Assembly (NCBI GenBank): GCA_963920665.1
Contig: OY987263.1
Span: forward strand, 31,856,547 to 31,920,546
Source: Straminergon stramineum
Lineage: Eukaryota; Streptophyta; Bryopsida; Hypnales; Calliergonaceae
Length of the DNA: 64,000 nucleotides
Direction of reading: 5' to 3'
The translations under genes were made by a program, and so were the position numbers. Positions 57,919-64,000 of the stretch are shown here, in pieces. The first letter of the stretch is position 1, and every line of letters begins with the position of its first letter. A model generated the notes under the pieces. That model was not told the origin of the DNA, searched no databases, and saw only the letters and a program-made list of their open reading frames with translations.

Positions 57919-59249
57919 TAAATAGAAGACATAGGGACTTCAGATTTGAGTAGGACCTCAATCTAGGAGGAAGTGTTCAAATTTTCAAGGCAAAATGATG
58001 TTGCCCACTTCTTACCTAAGTTGACACCAAATACAAAAAAAGCATATAACTTTTTTTTTCTAATTGCTGAGTCTTTCTAAAAATGAGATTCCTCCAAAGT
58101 TTGTTTGTTTTTCTAATCCCACAAAATAATGAGAAAGAAAAATCAAAGTTTAATACTTAATTTTAGATGCCCAAATTTCTAGAAAAATATTTTGACTTTC
58201 AAAGAGCTTTTTTAGGAGTTAAGGATTAATCTATTTATTAAAGCCATTGTTATTTCTAAGGTAAAGTGTTGTTAAACCAACCCTGGTAGATTATTTCCTA
58301 AAATGTATACTTTATAAATATGTGAGCCTAGGATTGATTTTAAATAAAATATAAATTACCCCCCTTAAGCTCCTAGGTTCAAAATACTCTTGAAATTGCA
58401 CGAAAACAACTCTTTAGACAAAAAGAGTTGTATATAAATTTTTATGCATTTTGAAGAACTTCCAACACTATTAGAAAACTATGACCAAATCAACAGAAAA
58501 CCAACTAATTTATGTTGTTTGGGGCATAGCAATGACCAATTTCACTCATTTTTGAACTTTTTGTTAAAGCCAACAAATTGTTGCCTACTTTCTATTGATT
58601 TGAATAGTGCGATGACCAATTCAACAAAATTTTAGGAAATCTAGAATCTTTTGGAATCTTGTTGAAAATTGTTGGAATTTTTTAGAATCTATTGGAATCT
58701 TTGGAGTCTTTTGCAATTTATGGACTCTACTTAGTACATTTATAAGATTTAGGAATGTTCTTATACCGTAGCAGTAGGGCAAGGTTGGTACATTGATGCC
58801 AAATAATTAATTAACCCTCTCAACTATGATTCATGATTTGAAACCATTTTCCACTTTTGAGTAGACCCTTCTTAGTACAATATTTATTGAGTACAATTCT
58901 TGTGAAATTTTTAATAAACTTGTATTTCACTACTAGGTTAATGCCTAGAAATTTCTTGATCAATCTAAGTTGCAATTCAAAAGGTGATTTTTTAAAATTT
59001 TGGATAGTTTGGGGTATCCATGACAAATAGATTCAATTGGTTTGAAATTCTTTACACAAACTCTCAACAAGATTTTGAACATAATTCCTAAAATTGGAAG
59101 GCATTGAAGCACACAATTGTGATTTTCAAAACACTTAAAACATTTAAAACACCCTCATTTGGGCAACATTCAAAACACCATAGTTGAAGTTCTATGTACT
59201 ATGGAATTTTTTTCACTTAATCATTCACAATTTTATTTCTTTTTAAATT
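57919..59249. other. Intergenic DNA, no gene seen
   Basis: Contains a short run of TTGGAATCTTTTGGAATCT-like repeats near 58640-58715. No coding signal. Confidence 0.45.
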
Positions 59250-59588
59250 AGTAGACTTTGGTGGCCATTTTGGCATAGTAGAATAACTTTTTTCAAAAAA
59301 CTTTGAACTAAAAAAGTTGGAAAACCAAGCTAACTTTCATCTCCAAAAATCTGTTTTGAGCATCCAATTAGAAGTTATGGACAAAGCTCAAAGTGGGGTA
59401 GCAAGGAATATTTTCTTCAATACTTTCAAACATCCTCTCTAAATTTTATCTAGAAATTTTGAATGGAGGCTTAAAATCACAAATGGATTTTAAAAGAAAA
59501 AATTTAGCTTGATTTTCCAACTTTTCTTAGTACAAAGATTTTTGAAAAAAAATATTTTACTATGCCCAAATGGTCTTCACAGTCTATT
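59250..59588. repeat. Inverted repeat related to 33492-34080
   Basis: The left GGCATAGTAGAATAACTTTT is mirrored by a right AAAATATTTTACTATGCCC, and inner arms mirror as well (AAAAAAGTTGGAAAACCAAG and TTTTCCAACTTTTCTTAG). The sequence is related to the large palindrome at 33.5-34.1 kb, so both derive from one family. Confidence 0.75.
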
Positions 59589-60558
59589 GAGTTCCCAAGC
59601 ACTGAATTCTAATTGTATATGTAAGAAAAAAAATAATACTTTGTACATAGAATTCTAATTGTGGTGAGTTGGTTAGTGTGTTATGTTTTCAATCGTGAAG
59701 TTCTAAGTTTGCACCTAGATGGTGACCGTGGGTGTGTGGCTTGGCTGCCTGGAGGCTTTCGACAGCCAATAAAAGAAAAAAAAAATTTGCCACCCAAAAT
59801 TTTCGGGTTCTAGAAAAAAAATGGTTTTTTTTTTTAATATTTTACTTGACCAAGTCAATAGATAAAATCAATAGATTTTTGTTGACTACTATCCAAAACA
59901 ACGTGTCTGAAAGAATAGATGATATCAAGGCTTTTCTATTGATTTTCACCCTGAATTTTCTAGTAGTGTAACCATAGGTTATTATTCTTGACTTGTGCTA
60001 CAATGACATATAAAAATTTAGGTCTTTAATGCATTGCATGAGTGAGATATATGCATAAACAAGAAAAGATTTTGCAAATTCACATAAGGTCATCAAAAGA
60101 ATCCACTAAATTGATTTGGATTTAAAAGAGCTTTAGGAGTTCAAAAAATGAAAATTTACAATTTGTTTGTACCTTGACAAAAACATAGATTGAGAGATTT
60201 AAGAATACTCAAATAGTGCAATAATGGCAAATCAACCCATCATAGGCAAAAAACCTATCATAGACACCTAGGGAATGACCCATCAAAATCTTGCATCAAC
60301 CTTTAATAGATTTTTTTCAATAAATGAGATTTGGACACATTAATTAGGTTGAGTTAGTAGCCACAATTAATGTCTTGTACAATGGTGACGGAATGATTAG
60401 TGATTGCAATAGAAACATACACCTTTTGAGTATGGATTCATCATAGGAAGTGAGTTTTTAGGCCTTTATGTTATTAATATGTTAGGAAACATTGCAACCG
60501 TTATGGATGAGTAAGATTATTATTAAATGGATACACTTTTTGTTGGTTTTTGGGTAGT
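59589..60558. other. Intergenic DNA, no gene seen
   Basis: No recognisable feature beyond short open frames. Confidence 0.45.
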
Positions 60559-60562
60559 CTAG

Positions 60563-61135
60563 CCCCTAAATGTCCAGATTCATCTTTAGAATTGATGATT
60601 TGAGAAAAATCATTATAAAGTGCTATTTGGAAGCATATTTTGGAATTAATATACAAATAAAAGTTGTAGATTATGATTTTTAGATTCCATATGTATGGTT
60701 AGATTCACCAATTTTATCACCAATATTTTTTCATAAATTTGGGAAGAGAAATTCCAAAATTCCTTCAAAATTCGATTACAAGTGAAATATTATCATTTTT
60801 GGAGTAAAATTTGTTGGAATGGATTTGAAATGAGGTTCTCTTTACATGGTGATTTTTTGAAATTTTTGAGTTCTTCCTATCTATGACCTCATTTTGGGTA
60901 ATCCAGTTTAGGACTAAAGTCAATGTAGTTTGACCACTTGACATACTTACACATTTGTAATTTTAGAAAAATATGAACTCTAGTGACACCAAATCCAACC
61001 CTTAGATAGGACAAAAAATTGATAATGTATCTTCAATCACAAATTAAAATAACTTTCATCCAAGTAATTAGGAAGATGAAACTGGTGTTTCAAACTCTTC
61101 ATCGTCCAGAAAATGGATGTCGACGTGTTTAGGGG
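60563..61135 (+). mobile_element. CCCCTAAA-ended TIR element with CTAG flanks
   Basis: A 573-bp unit with ends CCCCTAAA and TTTAGGGG and CTAG on both sides (60559-60562 and 61136-61139). The interior matches the next unit (GGAAGCATATTTTGGAATTA in both), in the same orientation. Confidence 0.8.
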
Positions 61136-61242
61136 CTAGAGACTCTTTGGGGCAATACACTTCAAAAATTCAAACAAATTCATACTTTGGCAAAAAAATA
61201 TAATTTCAATTGTTCTCATTGTTTCTCACATTTGTCTTTTAA

Positions 61243-61761
61243 CCCCTAAATGTTCATAATCATCTCTAGAATTGACTATTTGTGAAAAATCATTATAAAG
61301 TTCAATTTGGAAGCATATTTTGGAATTAATATACAAATAAAAGTTGTAGATTTTGATTTGTAGATTACATTTGTATGATTAGATTCACTAATGCTATCAC
61401 CAATCTTTTTTTATAAATTTTAAAAGGAAAATCCAAAATTCCTTCAAAATTTGATTACAAGCAAAATATTATCATTTTTGGAGTAAAATTTGTTGGAATG
61501 GATTAGAAATGAGGTTCTCCTTTTGGCAAATCCAATTTTGAAATAAAGTTAATGTAGTTTGACCACTTGACATACTTGCATGTTTGTAATTTTAGAAAAA
61601 ATATGTATTCTAGTAACACCAAATCCAACCCTTACATAGGACAACAATTTGATAAAGTATCTCCACAAATTAGAATAACTTTCATCCAAGCAATTAGGAG
61701 GATGAAACTCAAGTTTCAATCTCTTCATCATCCAAAAAATGGATGTCGGAATGCTTAGGGG
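61243..61761 (+). mobile_element. CCCCTAAA-ended TIR element with TTAA flanks
   Basis: A 519-bp relative of the preceding unit, ends CCCCTAAA and CTTAGGGG, but with TTAA on both sides (61239-61242 and 61762-61765). A flank that differs between copies but matches within a copy is what a 4-bp target duplication predicts. A segment near GAGGTTCTC is shorter here. Confidence 0.8.
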
Positions 61762-61835
61762 TTAAGTGAAAAATTCAAAATTACAAAAATGGTAAGAGGA
61801 CATGATAATAGGGAATTTCATTAAAATGATATATT

Positions 61836-62528
61836 GGGTGATTGCAAGAAACACTTGTACTATGTTTTGCCCCCTTTCCCTTGGATGGATGGTATTTTGC
61901 TCATAACTTTTGCATTGTTTGTCCATTCGGCATGAAATTTGGAATGAAGGTTCATGTGGTAGTTTTAGATGTTGAGTAAATTTTCATTAAAAAACTTACT
62001 TTATTATTTTTAAATTGCCCTTGAGTGGATGTTTATCTTAGCACTTTTGGGAGTTTAAGTACTATTTTTGACCCCAAAGTGCAAATGGGATGTCAGAAAT
62101 TAGACATGTTGGAGGTGTACTACCTTTTCAAGGACTGACAAAGATATTTTGTGAAAATAGCAACATTTTGGTTGTGCACATGGGGGCAAAGTGGCCTTCC
62201 TTTGTGTGAAGGCTATGAAGAGGGAAAAAATTTCCTACATGAGTTTTTTGGTGGAATGCAAGCACAATCTTCTCTAGAAAAATATTTTTTTTATATATCT
62301 TTTTTGAATTACCAAAAATCAAAAGGTTCACAAAACCCTTTTCTACTATTTCTTTCTCCCATTGGCCTTTGTAGTACTCTATAGTAGTCTATAGTACATA
62401 TTGAACGGTTTAAATTCGTAGGCACATTGCTAACTTACAAAATTGATAATTTTACATAGTACTACCAATCCTATAGCCAGAAATTGCATTTTTGAGCTAG
62501 ATACATGAAGTGTTTCTTGCAATCACCC
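61836..62528 (-). mobile_element. MITE with GGGTGATTGCAAGAAA ends, copy 2
   Basis: A 693-bp unit. GGGTGATTGCAAGAAACACT at the left is mirrored exactly at the right. TATT flanks both sides (61832-61835 and 62529-62532). The interior is the inverted relative of 44626-45365. Non-coding. Confidence 0.88.
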
Positions 62529-62532
62529 TATT

Positions 62533-62879
62533 CCTTATGCCATTTTCAAACCATGCAATCCAAATTGTAAAAGTGCCATTTGGGAGAGATATACATTTCA
62601 ATTTGCGCAGTCTAAACCATAAAAGTGCCAAAGTTGCAAAATGACACGATTTTAATAAAATTCCCCATACTAACTAGTAATTTTGCCCTATGAAATGGGG
62701 TGGTGGTTTAGGTGGCCATGAACACCTATTAGGTCACTTTTGTATATAGCTATTACCTAACATTGCCCATAGCATTCATCATTATAGTAATGATAATTCA
62801 CTAATAATATATGGAAATAAGAAAATTTTACCATGTACCACAATGTGAGGTGCCAGGGATAATATTCTTTTCCTAAGTT
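62533..62879. other. Intergenic DNA, no gene seen
   Basis: No recognisable feature. Confidence 0.45.
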
Positions 62880-63136
62880 TTCTCTTCAAAATCCACTACT
62901 AGGCTGTTTGATTTGATTGTTTGTTATGGTGAGATTTTGGGGACTATGCATCCTTTAATTGTGTTTTTGGTAATGTTGGAAAGCTCTCAATCAAGAGGGG
63001 TGCACAATCTTTGTTTAGTGGCATTCCTACTCATGGCATAAAAGATATTCAATTTTGAAATTTTATAAATTAGAAAATTAGAAAATTATTTTTATTTTAT
63101 TTTATTATATTGTGGCAATGGCGCAGGGCACACTAG
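62880..63136 (+). mobile_element. Helitron-like 3' end, copy 2
   Basis: It ends GGCAATGGCGCAGGGCACACTAG, with CTAG at 63133-63136 followed by T. The preceding about 240 bp align with the sequence before 21356. Left boundary unknown. Confidence 0.5.
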
Positions 63137-63385
63137 TAAAAAGTGAAGCACTTTTCAATGTCTGCTGATTGAACTCCATGGAGAAAGCTACTCGTGTAAA
63201 ATTTCACTTTTAAAATAAGATGAAAAGAAATCTTTCCCTTAGAAAGAGGGAGCCCTAAGTGTTAAGTTGCAACTTCAAGGCCATCCAATGACTTTTTTCT
63301 AGATTAATACCTTGAGGACTAAGTGTCTGTTCAAAGTATGCAAGAAATCTTAAGTAGTTTCCTTCAAAGGCATTTTGGTTGGATG
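63137..63385. other. Short spacer, no gene seen
   Basis: No recognisable feature. Confidence 0.45.
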
Positions 63386-63569
63386 CACTAGTAGAAAATA
63401 GTGTTTGAGTCAACAAAAATCAGCTAACGTAATTCTGTGTTTTTTGCCAAAAAGCAAAAAATTTGCATTGATTGCAACAGAGTTTTCAGAAATTTGAGTT
63501 TTATACAATGCACTTTTTAAAAAAACGTCAATTGGTTTTTATTGTGTAGAACATTGTTTTCTACTAGTG
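63386..63569. mobile_element. CACTA-type MITE, 184 bp
   Basis: Begins CACTAGTAGAAAATAGTGTT and ends AACATTGTTTTCTACTAGTG, with ATG on both sides (63383-63385 and 63570-63572). Non-coding. Confidence 0.87.
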
Positions 63570-63572
63570 ATG

Positions 63573-64000
63573 TTTATGAAATTTGGACACATTGTGTAAG
63601 CATGTACTTCTTTGGTGGGATACCAATTTTTTTTCCAATTGGTTGCCTCAATCAAAAGTTTTCTTGCCTTGAACTTTAGGGGCAACTTGAATAAGTTTAG
63701 AATCTTTTGGGAATCTTTTGCAAGAAACTCATCAACTTCTGAAATTTGGCATGCATGTAACTAGTAAAATATAGCATTCAATTGTCCCCCAAAATACAAA
63801 CTTTTAGTCGTCATATCACATTCTAAGAGTCAAAATTTGTTAGCTATATTGGGGCAATTTCAAGATAAAATATTTTCTTCTAACTTCAAGTCCTATCCTC
63901 TTGCAATCTATGAAGTCAAAATTCTTAGATTTTTTTTACATATTCCAAATGTTTGTCTTTAACTTTTTGTTGTTCCGATTTTAGATATAAGCTTTCCTCA
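63573..64000. other. Intergenic DNA to window end, no gene seen
   Basis: No recognisable feature. Confidence 0.45.

Noticed and set aside
58928..59968. A CACTA element between CACTACTAG and CTAGTAGTG
   Set aside because: Only nine bases match and the flanks (TTT and TAA) give no duplication; the inner palindrome is reported instead.

Overview
This is nuclear DNA from a large, repeat-rich land-plant genome. It is AT-rich between genes and packed with plant-type transposons: hAT, CACTA, Stowaway-like, Helitron-like, and solo LTRs of an LTR retrotransposon. It carries a chloroplast-type J-protein gene with a GT-AG intron. Nothing in the sequence fixes the species. A big seed-free plant or gymnosperm genome would fit, but that is inference. 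I saw no rRNA, tRNA or CRISPR.

Layout. 1-3.4 kb: a truncated foldback-type DNA transposon and a TTAA-flanked element. 3.9-6.76 kb: a decayed hAT-like (DUF4371-type) transposase, cut at its 3' end by a 4.15-kb solo LTR (6756-10904, target duplication GTTGG). 11-20.5 kb: a palindromic CACTA MITE, a 3.55-kb terminal-inverted-repeat element (13049-16599) with a nested CACTA element, and a cluster of TTAA-flanked elements. 21.4-22.7 kb: the only convincing host gene, a small chloroplast J-domain protein with its own promoter, just downstream of a Helitron-like 3' end. 24-34.6 kb: more repeats, including a second copy of the 13-kb element that serves as an empty-site reference.

35839-44515 is the centrepiece: an 8.68-kb hAT transposon with a perfect 8-bp target duplication (GAAGGAAC) and 11-bp terminal inverted repeats (CAGGGTTGACA). 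It holds three GC-rich GTCCG-repeat clusters (left, middle, right) and two genes on the same strand. The first encodes a large coiled-coil/RING-like protein whose 5' end lies in a 200-N gap. The second is a BED/DUF659/hAT-dimerisation transposase carrying an early stop and a frameshift. A second gene is unusual for a plant hAT element.

44.6-64 kb: a MITE family with 4-bp duplications (two copies), a second 4.04-kb solo LTR (47015-51053, duplication TGCTT), a reverse-strand LTR remnant, a 1.75-kb long-inverted-repeat element with a Stowaway-like MITE nested in it (the copy at 1-441 gives the empty site), several CACTA MITEs, and a second Helitron-like end.

The window is therefore one small host gene in a sea of nested transposons. 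Many boundaries can be placed to the base because target duplications, terminal repeats and empty sites agree.
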